This document shows positions 25,638 through 34,873 of a DNA stretch of 64,000 nucleotides, in pieces. This DNA is from Paraburkholderia sp. CNPSo 3274 (lineage in GTDB: Bacteria > Pseudomonadota > Gammaproteobacteria > Burkholderiales > Burkholderiaceae): assembly GCF_024206475.1 (NCBI RefSeq), contig NZ_JAMBPR010000016.1, positions 1-64,000 of the forward strand, written 5' to 3'. The notes under the pieces were generated by a model, which saw nothing but the letters and a program-made list of their open reading frames with translations, did no database searches and had not been told where the DNA came from. The position numbers were made by a program, and so were the translations under genes. How positions within the stretch are numbered: the first letter of the stretch is position 1; each line of letters begins with the position of its first letter.

Positions 25638-25943
25638 GCGCAGCGCTTTCCTGGGGCCGCCCGCTTCGATGCGGCCCCAGAGGAAGCGAACGGCCATGCG
25701 AGAGCCACCTGGTTGCATGCCGTGGCCGAAGCGCAACGGCGCTCTCACGGCTTCTTCATCTGGCCGCTTACGCGCGCCACCAAGCCGTCCACCGCGAGCC
25801 AACCGGCGCAGCCGCCGTTGGCGCCGGATGTCGCGTCAATCGGCGCTACACTGCCGCTGTCAGGCCGCCCCGAGCGGTCTGTCCGAATAACCCGACGAAG
25901 AACCCGATTCCAGCGCCGGCGCGCTGCCGTCCCCATTTGATCG
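25638..25943. other. Intergenic region between purD and hemF
   Basis: These 306 bases begin with the purD hairpin (25651-25680). The rest holds a TACACT that could be a -10 box for hemF, but no clear -35. No gene is supported. Confidence 0.45.
25651..25680 (+). terminator. Hairpin after purD
   Basis: A 10-bp perfect stem, CTGGGGCCGC with GCGGCCCCAG, around a 10-base loop, 14 bases after the purD stop. There is no T-run. Confidence 0.5.
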
Positions 25944-26879
25944 ATGACCGACACCCCTAACAGCGCCTCCCCCGACAGCGCCGCCGTCCGCGCCTGGCTG
26001 GCCAGCCTGCAGACGCAGATCGCCGACACGCTCGGCGCCTTCGACGGCAAGGCGTTCGCCACCGACAACTGGCAACGCGGGCCCGGCGAGAAGCTGCGTG
26101 GCGGCGGTTGCACGCGCATCATCGAAGGCGGCGAGTTCTTCGAGCGCGGGGGCATCGGCTTTTCCGACGTTTCCGGCGACGCCTTGCCGCCCTCGGCAAC
26201 GGCAGCGCGCCCCGAACTCAACGGCCGCGGCTTCGAGGCGATGGGCGTTTCGCTCGTGCTGCATCCGCGCAATCCGTATTGCCCGACCGTGCACATGAAC
26301 GTGCGCATGCTGCTCGCCACCAAGGCGGGCGAGGCGCCCGTGTTCTGGTTCGGCGGCGGCATGGACCTCACGCCCTATTACGGCTTCGAGGAAGACGCGC
26401 AGCATTTTCATGGCGCGTGCCGCGACGCGCTCGCGCCCTATGGCGCGGACCTGTACCCGCGCTTCAAGCGCTGGTGCGACGAGTACTTTTTCCTCAAGCA
26501 CCGCAACGAAGCGCGCGGCGTGGGCGGTATTTTCTTCGACGATTACGCCACTGGCGGCTTCGACGAGGCGTTCGCGATGCTCAAGAGCGTGGGCGACGGT
26601 TTCCTGAAGGCGTATCTGCCGATCATCGAAAAACGCCGCGCGACGCCCTACGGCGAAGCCGAACGCGAATTCCAGGCGTACCGGCGCGGTCGCTACGTCG
26701 AATTCAATCTGGTCTGCGACCGCGGCACGCATTTCGGCCTGCAAAGCGGCGGCCGCACGGAATCGATCCTCATGTCGATGCCGCCGGGCGCAACCTGGCG
26801 CTACGACTGGCAGCCGCAGCCCGGCACGCCGGAAGCGCGCCTCTACAGCGATTTCCTGCCCGTGCGCGACTGGATCTGA
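25944..26879 (+). CDS. hemF: Oxygen-dependent coproporphyrinogen III oxidase
   Basis: A 311-residue aerobic haem-synthesis enzyme that decarboxylates coproporphyrinogen III to protoporphyrinogen IX. Family marks include [20 protein letters not shown] and [20 protein letters not shown], then the C-terminal segment [18 protein letters not shown]. The nadD gene starts four bases after its stop, so hemF and the ribosome/NAD block may share a transcript. Confidence 0.97.
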   Translation: MTDTPNSASPDSAAVRAWLASLQTQIADTLGAFDGKAFATDNWQRGPGEKLRGGGCTRIIEGGEFFERGGIGFSDVSGDALPPSATAARPELNGRGFEAMGVSLVLHPRNPYCPTVHMNVRMLLATKAGEAPVFWFGGGMDLTPYYGFEEDAQHFHGACRDALAPYGADLYPRFKRWCDEYFFLKHRNEARGVGGIFFDDYATGGFDEAFAMLKSVGDGFLKAYLPIIEKRRATPYGEAEREFQAYRRGRYVEFNLVCDRGTHFGLQSGGRTESILMSMPPGATWRYDWQPQPGTPEARLYSDFLPVRDWI

Positions 26880-26883
26880 CGCC

Positions 26884-27627
26884 GTGACGCAAGCTTTCAC
26901 CGTCCCGCCCAACGCGCTCGAACGGCGCGTCGGACTGCTCGGCGGCACGTTCGATCCGATCCACGAGGGCCACCTCGCGCTCGCGCGCCATTTTGCGCGT
27001 GTACTGGGCCTGAACGAGCTGATCCTGCTACCCGCCGGGCAACCGTGGCAGAAGCCGGGCGTTACCGCGGCGCAGCATCGGCTCGCCATGACGCGTGCCG
27101 CCGCTGCCTCGCTCGCGCTGCCGGGCGTGACGGTGACGGTGGACGCCGACGAAATCGAGCACAACGGCCCGACCTACACGGTCGAAACGTTGCGCCGCTG
27201 GCGCGCGAGGCGCGACGTCAACGGCAGCGAGAGCAACGCGAAAGCGGCGCTCACGCTGCTAATGGGCGCCGATCAACTGTTGCACCTCGATTCGTGGCAC
27301 GAATGGCGCGAGCTTTTCGCGCTTGCGCATCTGGGCGTGGCAAGTCGCCCGGGCTTCGGCTTTGACCAGGACTTCGCGGCGCTGCCGCCCGAGGTCGCAC
27401 GCGAAGCCGCCGCGCGCCGCGCAAGCGCCGCAGCGCTTGCGACCACGCCGCACGGCCACTTGCTGGTCGACGAAACGCTCGCGCTCGACGTTTCGGCGAC
27501 CGAAATCCGGCGCGACCTGCCGGCCTGCGTGGCAAGCGGGCAACGTCGCGGGACCGCCGCCGACAAGCTTCCCGCGGCCGTGTGGGACTATATCCTTCAA
27601 CATCATCTCTTTCAGCATCACGGGTAA
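26884..27627 (+). CDS. nadD: Nicotinate-nucleotide adenylyltransferase
   Basis: A 247-residue nucleotidyltransferase of NAD synthesis. The family motif is [12 protein letters not shown] (residues 19-30), where the GxxH of the class is GHL. The second motif is [10 protein letters not shown] near the C-terminus. The start codon is GTG, four bases after hemF. A mid-protein insertion ([17 protein letters not shown]) is somewhat longer than in E. coli. The rsfS gene follows after 2 bases. Confidence 0.95.
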   Translation: MTQAFTVPPNALERRVGLLGGTFDPIHEGHLALARHFARVLGLNELILLPAGQPWQKPGVTAAQHRLAMTRAAAASLALPGVTVTVDADEIEHNGPTYTVETLRRWRARRDVNGSESNAKAALTLLMGADQLLHLDSWHEWRELFALAHLGVASRPGFGFDQDFAALPPEVAREAAARRASAAALATTPHGHLLVDETLALDVSATEIRRDLPACVASGQRRGTAADKLPAAVWDYILQHHLFQHHG

Positions 27628-27629
27628 CT

Positions 27630-28103
27630 ATGGACATCCGCAAACTTCAACGCGCCATCGTCGACGGTCTCGAAGACGTCAAGGCACAAGACATCCGCGT
27701 CTTCAACACGAGCCATCTGACCGAGCTATTCGACCGCGTGGTCGTTGCGAGCGGCACCTCGAACCGCCAGACCAAGGCGCTCGCCAACAGCGTGCGCGAG
27801 AAGGTCAAGGAAGCCGGCGGCGACATTATCAGCACGGAAGGCGAGGACATCGGCGAATGGGTGCTCGTGGATTGCGGCGACGCGGTCGTCCACATCCTCC
27901 AGCCCGCGCTGCGCCAGTACTACAACCTCGAGGAAATCTGGGGCGACAAGCCGGTGCGCGTGAAGCTCGCGGCCAAGACGGGCTTCATGGGCGCGCGCCC
28001 GAGCGAGCCGATGGACGACGAGGACGAAGACGAAGACGAGGAAGCCGCGCCGGCCGTGAAGAAGCCCGCGCGCAAGACCGCTGCGCGTAAAACCGCGAAG
28101 TAA
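27630..28103 (+). CDS. rsfS: Ribosomal silencing factor RsfS
   Basis: A 157-residue protein. Residues 1-110 match RsfS, with [15 protein letters not shown] and [18 protein letters not shown]. RsfS binds ribosomal protein uL14 and blocks joining of the subunits in slow growth. The last 40 residues are an acidic run followed by Lys/Ala/Arg repeats ([14 protein letters not shown]), which resembles a histone-like tail and is absent from E. coli RsfS. It sits in the conserved nadD-rsfS-rlmH order. Confidence 0.95.
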   Translation: MDIRKLQRAIVDGLEDVKAQDIRVFNTSHLTELFDRVVVASGTSNRQTKALANSVREKVKEAGGDIISTEGEDIGEWVLVDCGDAVVHILQPALRQYYNLEEIWGDKPVRVKLAAKTGFMGARPSEPMDDEDEDEDEEAAPAVKKPARKTAARKTAK

Positions 28104-28137
28104 GCGCAGCGCTTGCGAACGACAATCGTCCCTCACG

Positions 28138-28608
28138 ATGAAACTGCATATCGTCGCCGTCGGTCACAAGATGCCGGACTGGATCGCCGAGGGCTTCGAG
28201 GAATATACGAAGCGCATGCCGCAGGAGCTGCGCATCGAGCTGCGCGAGGTGAAGCCCGAGCAGCGTTCGTCGGGCCGCTCCGCCGAGAGTGTCATGGCGG
28301 CCGAGCGCACGCGCATCGAAACCGCGCTGCCCAAGAATGCGCGCATCGTTGCACTCGACGAACGCGGCCGCGACTGGACCACGATGCAGCTCGCCAAGGC
28401 GCTGCCGCTCTGGCAGCAGGACGGCCGCGACGTGGCGTTCCTGATCGGCGGCGCGGACGGCCTCGACCCCGAACTCAAGTCGCGCGCCGACACGCTCTTG
28501 CGCCTGTCCTCGCTTACGCTGCCGCATGCAATGGTGCGCGTGCTGCTCGCCGAGCAGCTTTACCGCGCCTGGACCATCACACAGAATCACCCCTATCATC
28601 GCGTGTGA
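28138..28608 (+). CDS. rlmH: 23S rRNA pseudouridine-1915 N3-methyltransferase
   Basis: A 156-residue SPOUT methyltransferase that acts on helix 69 of 23S rRNA in the 70S ribosome, using S-adenosylmethionine. The knot segments [12 protein letters not shown] and [12 protein letters not shown] are plain, and the C-terminal NHPYHR needed for activity is present. It follows rsfS by 34 bases. Confidence 0.97.
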   Translation: MKLHIVAVGHKMPDWIAEGFEEYTKRMPQELRIELREVKPEQRSSGRSAESVMAAERTRIETALPKNARIVALDERGRDWTTMQLAKALPLWQQDGRDVAFLIGGADGLDPELKSRADTLLRLSSLTLPHAMVRVLLAEQLYRAWTITQNHPYHRV

Positions 28609-28681
28609 TGCAGGTTTAAAGCGCGCCCGGACCGGCAGGCGCGCACGTCAACCCGAAGTCCGTAACGACAAAGACGCTCCG

Positions 28682-29305
28682 ATGCCCACCAACGCGCCCT
28701 ATCCGTTCGTCTATCTCGCCTCGCAAAGCCCGCGCCGCCAGGAGCTGCTGCAACAGCTCGGCGTGCGCTTCGAGCTGCTGCTGCCGCGCCCCGACGAAGA
28801 CGCTGAAGCGCTCGAAACCGCGCTGCCCGGCGAGCAAGCCGCTGTCTATGTCGAGCGCGTGTGCGCCGCGAAGGCCGACGCCGCCCGCGCGCGCCTCGTC
28901 GCGGGCGCGCACAGGCACGCGCCGATTCTCACCGCCGACACCACGGTCTCCATCGACGGCCACATTCTCGGCAAGCCGCACGATGCAGCCGAAGCCTATG
29001 CGATGCTCGAGCGCCTCGCCGGACGCGAGCACGAAGTGCTCACGGCGGTGGCCGTCGTCAACGCCGAAGGGGTCTGTCTGCCCGTCGCGGTCTCGCGTTC
29101 GCACGTGCGTTTTGCCCCTGCGATGCCTGCCGCGATCGCGCGTTACGTGGCGAGCGGTGAGCCGTTCGGCAAGGCCGGCGCATACGGCATACAGGGCCGC
29201 GCGGCGGAATTCGTCGAGCGAATCGACGGGTCCTATTCGGGTATCATGGGTTTGCCACTATTCGAAACGGCCGCCCTCCTGCGCGCCGCGGGCATCGACT
29301 TCTAG
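28682..29305 (+). CDS. Maf-family nucleoside triphosphate pyrophosphatase
   Basis: A 207-residue Maf/HAM1-fold protein. The signature is [20 protein letters not shown] near the start, and the catalytic aspartate lies in [12 protein letters not shown]. Members hydrolyse dTTP, UTP and modified nucleotides and can affect septum formation. The start at 28682 is set by [15 protein letters not shown]; the frame continues upstream into rlmH without similarity. rng follows after 8 bases. Confidence 0.93.
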   Translation: MPTNAPYPFVYLASQSPRRQELLQQLGVRFELLLPRPDEDAEALETALPGEQAAVYVERVCAAKADAARARLVAGAHRHAPILTADTTVSIDGHILGKPHDAAEAYAMLERLAGREHEVLTAVAVVNAEGVCLPVAVSRSHVRFAPAMPAAIARYVASGEPFGKAGAYGIQGRAAEFVERIDGSYSGIMGLPLFETAALLRAAGIDF

Positions 29306-29313
29306 AACAAATC

Positions 29314-30783
29314 ATGAACGAAGAAATCCTGATCAACGTCACGCCCCAGGAGACGCGCGTCGCATTGGTCCAGCAAGGCGCAGTACAGGAGCTTCACGTC
29401 GAGCGCACGCTGTCGCGCGGGCGCGTCGGCAACGTCTATCTCGGCAAGGTCGTGCGCGTGCTGCCGGGCATGCAGTCCGCGTTCATCGACATTGGTCTCG
29501 AGCGCGCCGCGTTCCTCCATGTGGCCGATATCTGGCATCCGCGCATTGCTGGCGAAGCGCATGCGCCTGTCCATCATCAGCCCATTGAAAAGATCGTGTT
29601 CGAAGGGCAAACCCTCATGGTGCAGGTCGTGAAGGATCCGATCGGCACGAAGGGCGCGCGGCTTTCCACGCAGGTGAGCATTGCGGGGCGCACGCTGGTC
29701 TATTTGCCGCAGGAACCGCACATCGGCATCTCGCAGAAGATCGAGAGCGAGGCCGAGCGCGAAGCGGTGCGCGCGCGCCTCACGGCCGTGCTGCCAGCCG
29801 ACGAAAAAGGCGGCTATATCGTGCGCACGATCGCCGAAGACGCCACGAGCGAAGAGCTTGCAGCGGACGTCGCGTATCTGCGCAAAACGTGGGCAACGAT
29901 AGTCGCCCAGGCGCAGCGCGTGCCCGCCACGAGCCTGCTTTATCAAGACCTGAATCTCTCGCAGCGGGTGCTGCGCGACTTCGTCAACGACGAGACTTCG
30001 CGCATTCAGGTCGATTCGCGCGAAACGTTCCAGAAGCTCACCGAGTTCGCCTCCGAATTCACGCCCGCCGTGCTGCCGAAGCTGCATCACTACTCGGGCG
30101 AGCGGCCGCTCTTCGATCTCTACAACATCGAGGCCGAAATCCAGCGCGCGCTCTCGCGCCGCGTGGACCTCAAGTCGGGCGGCTATCTCGTGATCGACCA
30201 GACCGAGGCGATGACGACCATCGACGTGAACACGGGCGGCTACGTCGGCGCGCGCAACTTCGACGACACGATCTTCAAGACGAATCTCGAAGCGGCGCAT
30301 ACGATCGCGCGGCAATTGCGTCTGCGCAACCTGGGCGGCGTGATCATCATCGATTTCATCGACATGGAGAACGTCGAGCATCGCGACCAGGTACTCGGCG
30401 AGCTGAAGAAGGCACTTTCGCGCGACCGCACGCGCGTGACCGTGAATGGCTTCTCGCAGCTGGGGCTCGTGGAAATGACGCGCAAGCGCACGCGCGAATC
30501 GCTTGCGCATGTGCTGTGCGAGCCTTGCCCGATTTGCCTCGGCAAGGGCCAGGTGAAGACCGCGCGCACCGTCTGCTATGACGTCCTGCGCGAAATTCTG
30601 CGCGAGTCGCGGCAGTTCAATCCGCGCGAGTTTCGCGTGGTCGCTTCGCAGCAGGTCATCGACCTCTTTCTCGAGGAAGAGTCGCAGCATCTCGCCATGT
30701 TGATCGACTTCATCGGCAAGCCGGTTTCGTTGCAGGTCGAGTCGAATTTGAGTCAGGAACAGTACGACATCGTGCTCATGTAG
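29314..30783 (+). CDS. rng: Ribonuclease G
   Basis: A 489-residue endoribonuclease of the RNase E/G family that matures the 5' end of 16S rRNA. An S1 RNA-binding domain lies at about residues 38-120. Catalytic aspartates appear in TIDVNTGGYVG and IIIDFIDM. The zinc-link cysteines are in CEPCPICLGKG. It lacks the long C-terminal scaffold of RNase E, so it is RNase G. The maf-rng order is widely conserved. Confidence 0.96.
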   Translation: MNEEILINVTPQETRVALVQQGAVQELHVERTLSRGRVGNVYLGKVVRVLPGMQSAFIDIGLERAAFLHVADIWHPRIAGEAHAPVHHQPIEKIVFEGQTLMVQVVKDPIGTKGARLSTQVSIAGRTLVYLPQEPHIGISQKIESEAEREAVRARLTAVLPADEKGGYIVRTIAEDATSEELAADVAYLRKTWATIVAQAQRVPATSLLYQDLNLSQRVLRDFVNDETSRIQVDSRETFQKLTEFASEFTPAVLPKLHHYSGERPLFDLYNIEAEIQRALSRRVDLKSGGYLVIDQTEAMTTIDVNTGGYVGARNFDDTIFKTNLEAAHTIARQLRLRNLGGVIIIDFIDMENVEHRDQVLGELKKALSRDRTRVTVNGFSQLGLVEMTRKRTRESLAHVLCEPCPICLGKGQVKTARTVCYDVLREILRESRQFNPREFRVVASQQVIDLFLEEESQHLAMLIDFIGKPVSLQVESNLSQEQYDIVLM

Positions 30784-30819
30784 CGCGACGCCGTTGCAGG
30801 CATCACCGGAGCATCGCAG

Positions 30820-31920
30820 TTGAATCACCAGCGCGTCACCATTGAACAGATCGGCGAATTCGACGAGATCGTCGACGTACGAACGCCGCTCGAATTCGCC
30901 GAAGACCACGTTCCCGGCGCGATCAACGCGCCCGTGCTCAGCAACGAGGAGCGCGTGATCGTCGGGACGATGTACAAGGACTCGCCCTTCGAGGCGACGC
31001 GTGTGGGCGCGGCCATGGTGGCGCGCAATATCGCCATGCATCTCGACACGCTGTTCGCCGACCGTCCACGCAATTGGCGCCCGCTCATCTACTGCTGGCG
31101 CGGCGGCAAGCGTTCCGGCTCGATGACGGCCTGGTTCAACATGATCGGCTGGCGCGCGCGTCAACTGGATGGCGGCTACAAGGCCTATCGGCACACGGTC
31201 GTTCAGGCGCTTGGCACGTTGCCCGAAGGGTTCCGCTATATCGTGCTGGCCGGGCCGACCGGGAGCGGCAAGACGCGCCTGTTAAAGGCGCTGGGACGAG
31301 CCGACGCGCAGATGCTCGATCTCGAAGGGCTCGCTGCGCATCGCGGTTCGTTGCTGGGCGCGCTGCCGATGCGAGCGCAGCCGTCGCAGAAGTCGTTCGA
31401 CACGGCGCTCGTGCAGACGCTGCGCGGCTTCGACGCCACGCGCCCCGTGTTTGTCGAGGCCGAGAGCCGGCGCATCGGCATCATCACGCTGCCGCCCGCG
31501 CTCGTAGAACGTCTGCACGGCGCGCCTTGTGTCGTACTCGATGTCGCGCGCAAAGAACGTATCGACTTGCTGCTCGAGGAGTACGGACATTTGTTCGACG
31601 ACCGTACGTATTTCCGCGAGCAACTGAACAAACTCACGCCGCTGCACGGGCGCGAGCGTATCGAATCGTGGTGCAAGCTGCTCGACGAAGATCGAAGGGC
31701 CGAGCTTTACGAGACGCTTGTCGCACAGCACTACGATCCCGCCTACACGCGCAGCACGCGACGCAACTTCGCGAAGCTCGAAAAATCGCTGCACTTCGCA
31801 TTCCAGCCGATGACGGGCGACACGCTCGCGCAAGCCCGCACGCTGCTCGCGCTGCTGGAGGAAACGTCGTACGCCGCAGAACCTGCGGGCAGCGAAGCCG
31901 AAGCGCCTCGCGCCGTCTGA
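30820..31920 (+). CDS. mnmH: tRNA 2-selenouridine synthase MnmH/SelU
   Basis: A 366-residue two-domain protein. The N-terminal rhodanese domain has its catalytic Cys92 in YCWRGGKRSGSM. The C-terminal P-loop domain has GPTGSGKT (145-152). It replaces sulfur by selenium at position 34 of certain tRNAs through a geranylated intermediate, using selenophosphate. The start is TTG with a GGAG ribosome site about eight bases upstream; no nearer ATG fits the family. No selD gene lies in the window. It follows rng by 36 bases. Confidence 0.93.
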   Translation: MNHQRVTIEQIGEFDEIVDVRTPLEFAEDHVPGAINAPVLSNEERVIVGTMYKDSPFEATRVGAAMVARNIAMHLDTLFADRPRNWRPLIYCWRGGKRSGSMTAWFNMIGWRARQLDGGYKAYRHTVVQALGTLPEGFRYIVLAGPTGSGKTRLLKALGRADAQMLDLEGLAAHRGSLLGALPMRAQPSQKSFDTALVQTLRGFDATRPVFVEAESRRIGIITLPPALVERLHGAPCVVLDVARKERIDLLLEEYGHLFDDRTYFREQLNKLTPLHGRERIESWCKLLDEDRRAELYETLVAQHYDPAYTRSTRRNFAKLEKSLHFAFQPMTGDTLAQARTLLALLEETSYAAEPAGSEAEAPRAV

Positions 31921-31973
31921 CGTATCCCCTTCCCCTTCGCGCACTTCACAAAAAGCACGCGCGCCGCGATGCC

Positions 31974-32291
31974 TTAGCGCGAGTACATCGCGTTCCAGTC
32001 TTCAGGCGACACCGTGGCGCGGCCGCCCGATTGCGAGGCGTTGGCCACGCCGCCGTAGCTGCTGTTTGCACCATTCAACGCCGCGACCTTCGCCTGGGCG
32101 GCCTGGATCGCTTCCGGATAGTGGGCGTTGTCGCCATCGCCAACGCGGTAGCCCGCCTGCTGGAGCTGCACGAGTTCGGCGCGCACCTGGGCGCGGGTGA
32201 TGGTCGAGTGCGACTGCGCGAACGAAGCGGTGGGAAGAGCGGCAGCGGCAAGAGCGGCGGCGACGGCAACGGCTTGAATCAGGGACTTCAT
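31974..32291 (-). CDS. DUF4148 secreted protein
   Basis: A 105-residue protein with a clear signal peptide (MKSLIQAVAVAAALAAAALP, cut near SFA). The mature part holds the DUF4148 pattern TRAQVRAELVQLQQAGY, then HYPEAIQAAQAKV. This family is expanded in Burkholderiaceae and its role is unknown. The start at 32291 is set by a GGAGGTCG ribosome site. Its stop faces the mnmH stop. Confidence 0.9.
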   Translation of the reverse strand: MKSLIQAVAVAAALAAAALPTASFAQSHSTITRAQVRAELVQLQQAGYRVGDGDNAHYPEAIQAAQAKVAALNGANSSYGGVANASQSGGRATVSPEDWNAMYSR

Positions 32292-32470
32292 GGAAACGAC
32301 CTCCAGTTGGATCAGGCGGTCGACGTGCGACGGTATGTGCATGCGACCGATGTACGCATCGTATGCTCACGATTGACTAGGGTTAACCCCTGGAATCCTG
32401 AGGCACTGTTCCAATTCGAGGCAAAGTCCGCGCGATCCGGCGCCGAAGGGCGCCGTCGGCGTTTGCGCGC

Positions 32471-33397
32471 TTACTGGCGCGGCGTGGCGTTTTGAGTCAA
32501 CGAGGCGGTGTGCTGAAGTTGCGCGGGCAAATCGGGCTCCCACGCTTCGAGATCCTGAGTCGGGTAAAGGCCGAACGCATACATCACCCGCTTGAGACGG
32601 CTCACGAGGTTGGGCCGCGGCACGTTGGGAAGCGTGCCCGACGCGGCGTCGGCCGTGCGGGCCATGTAGTTGTACTTGAAATCGCGCTGCGTCACGCCCC
32701 ACTTCATGAGAAATTCGCGGCCGCCGCGATTGCGGCGAATGCGTCCCGTCGTACGGCAGCCGAAATGGTAGATACGGCTCGCGCCTACCGAGCGGAACGT
32801 GCGGCAGCCGACCAGCCAGAGCTTCATCAGAAAGTCGTCGTCGCTGCTCATGCCCGGCCCGAATTCGATGCTATAGCCACCCACGCGCAGCCAAAGCTCG
32901 CGGCTCACGAGGGTCGGCTGCAGCGCGATGCCGTTGCGGTCGGCCGTGTTCATCTTCGCGGCGAATTCGAGCAGCCCCGCCTCGTTGAAGTCGGCAGGAC
33001 CCGTGCCGAAGTGTGCGACCGTCACGAGGCGGTTGCCGGTGTCGGTCGGCTCGATGATCTGCGAGGCGAGATAGGCAGGCGCCTCGCCGATGTCGCGTAA
33101 CGCATCGACGAAGGCCGAATCCCAACCGGGCGTGCAGAACATGTCGTCGTTCATGAACAGGATCCACTCGCTCGTGGCGAGCCGCGCCACGTCGTTCACG
33201 GCGAGGCATACGCCCACGTTCCCCTTGCTCCACGTATGGCGGATGCCCTGTTCGCGGACCCAGTCGAGCGTGCCGTCGCTGCCGTCGTTGACGTGCACGA
33301 GAATCTCGTGCTCGAACGAAGAATGGCGCCGGATGCTGTCGACGCACATCTTGAGGTACGGCAGGTTATTCCAGGTCGGAATCAGAATGCTGAACAT
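32471..33397 (-). CDS. GT2-family glycosyltransferase
   Basis: A 308-residue GT-A fold enzyme. It opens FSILIPTWNNLPYLKMCVDS. The nucleotide-sugar metal site is WILFMNDDMF (DxD-like), and the acceptor side has MSSDDDFLMKLW. It shares the module of rhamnosyl- and glucosyl-transferases of surface polysaccharides. The neighbouring GT9 and MsbA genes point to LPS core or O-antigen assembly. The donor sugar cannot be told. Confidence 0.88.
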   Translation of the reverse strand: MFSILIPTWNNLPYLKMCVDSIRRHSSFEHEILVHVNDGSDGTLDWVREQGIRHTWSKGNVGVCLAVNDVARLATSEWILFMNDDMFCTPGWDSAFVDALRDIGEAPAYLASQIIEPTDTGNRLVTVAHFGTGPADFNEAGLLEFAAKMNTADRNGIALQPTLVSRELWLRVGGYSIEFGPGMSSDDDFLMKLWLVGCRTFRSVGASRIYHFGCRTTGRIRRNRGGREFLMKWGVTQRDFKYNYMARTADAASGTLPNVPRPNLVSRLKRVMYAFGLYPTQDLEAWEPDLPAQLQHTASLTQNATPRQ

Positions 33398-33675
33398 GAA
33401 GATTTGCCCTAGAAAGGGTCAGATTTGACATCCGTGCGCTCCGTGATCGCCGCGAGAACGCGGGCATGGATGCATAGAAATGGGTTCTCTCATAACGTCC
33501 TGACTACGCGGCTTTTTGGGTGCGAAGCATGACGAGAAACGCGATATTGTACGCATACATTCTTCTTACCCGAACCTGCCGCGGAAGTTCGTATCCCGCG
33601 GTGCCCGCCAATGCCGCCATCCCTAATTATCCATGCGCCGCGCCAGCCAGCGCCATGCGATAATGAGCGGTTATC

Positions 33676-34854
33676 TTGAACAAGAACTGGGCCGTGTTTC
33701 AGCAGATCAACTCAAACACTTCGTGGGTTTCGCCGGCAAGCTGGCTCGATCGCGCCGTTGCGCGGTCCTGCATGATCCCCTATCAGGGCGTGCCTTACGA
33801 ACCGGAGCCGTTTCTTCGCAGCACCAGCCGCCTCAAGATCGCGAAGAAATACCTGCACAAGCAGTTTCTTCTGAAGGCGCACGGCCAGATGCGCCTCGAA
33901 CAGGCACATCTGGACCCTTCGCAGCGAATCCTGTGGGTCTACGCCAAACGCAACTTCGGCGACGCGACGATGGACATGGCCGGCCGCGCGCTGCTCAAGG
34001 GCCTCGGCATGCGCATCGATCTGCTCGCGCTGCCGTCGCTGGTGCCGCTTTTCAGCGAAGACGACGTGTTCGGCAAGGTCTACGGTGACCCGGGCGAGGT
34101 CGATGCGAACCGCTACGACGCGATCCTGCTCTCCGAGTACAACCTGCCCTCGATTCGCATCAAGACCCGGCACTTCGCGAAGCTGCCGTACGCGGGCCTC
34201 TTCCGCTACTTCAACGGCCCCGACCGTAACCAGACCTGCTTCAGCTTCGCGAGCGTCAACGACGTGTTCTCGCTCGGCCACAACGCCGACACGCTCGCCG
34301 CGATCAGCAAACCCTATCTCACCAGCAAGCCGGAAACGCGCGAGTCGGTGCGCGGCCTCTTGCCTGCGCGTCCGTTCATCGCGATCGCGGCGGGTGGCGT
34401 GGACCCCGATCGCACCTATAACCGCTGGTCCGAAGTCATCGAATTGTTGAGCAAGTACGACAACGCGAGCGCCGCGAAGGAAATCGTCGTGCTCGGCTCG
34501 GACAACGGCACGCAAATCGCGGAGCAGTTGTGCGCGAGCGCGCCCGCCAACGTGCGCATCCGCTCGCTGACCGGCAAGCTCGCATTCCTTCAGGCACGCG
34601 AGATCGTTGCGCATGCCGAGCTGTTCGTGGGCGCAGACGGCGGCCTGATGCACGTCGCCCACACCACCGAAACGCCAAGCGTCTCGCTGTTCAGGCATCA
34701 AGAGCCGCCCTCGCTGCGCTTGACCAAAGCCTGCCGATCCATCGGCCTGCAGGGCAGCGGCAACGTGGACACCCTCCCGCCCGCGCAAGTCGTTGGCGCG
34801 GTACTGCGCCAACTCGCCGTTCGCGCACCCGCGGGAGCGCCCGCCGCCGCCTGA
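33676..34854 (+). CDS. GT9-family glycosyltransferase (heptosyltransferase-like)
   Basis: A 392-residue protein of the LPS heptosyltransferase family. The C-terminal domain has the typical donor-binding end HAELFVGADGGLMHVAH, then SVSLFRHQEPPS. The N-terminal half is divergent. The chosen start is a TTG at 33676 because no ATG upstream is in frame; the next in-frame ATG comes about 32 residues later. It runs divergently from the GT2 gene and converges with msbA, 19 bases apart. Confidence 0.82.
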   Translation: MNKNWAVFQQINSNTSWVSPASWLDRAVARSCMIPYQGVPYEPEPFLRSTSRLKIAKKYLHKQFLLKAHGQMRLEQAHLDPSQRILWVYAKRNFGDATMDMAGRALLKGLGMRIDLLALPSLVPLFSEDDVFGKVYGDPGEVDANRYDAILLSEYNLPSIRIKTRHFAKLPYAGLFRYFNGPDRNQTCFSFASVNDVFSLGHNADTLAAISKPYLTSKPETRESVRGLLPARPFIAIAAGGVDPDRTYNRWSEVIELLSKYDNASAAKEIVVLGSDNGTQIAEQLCASAPANVRIRSLTGKLAFLQAREIVAHAELFVGADGGLMHVAHTTETPSVSLFRHQEPPSLRLTKACRSIGLQGSGNVDTLPPAQVVGAVLRQLAVRAPAGAPAAA

Positions 34855-34873
34855 TCACCCCAAACGTAGCGGC

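Noticed and set aside
28621-28644. GCGCGCC...GGCGCGC stem between rlmH and maf as terminator
   Set aside because: Only 7 bp, no T-run, and it lies in a block that is probably one transcript.
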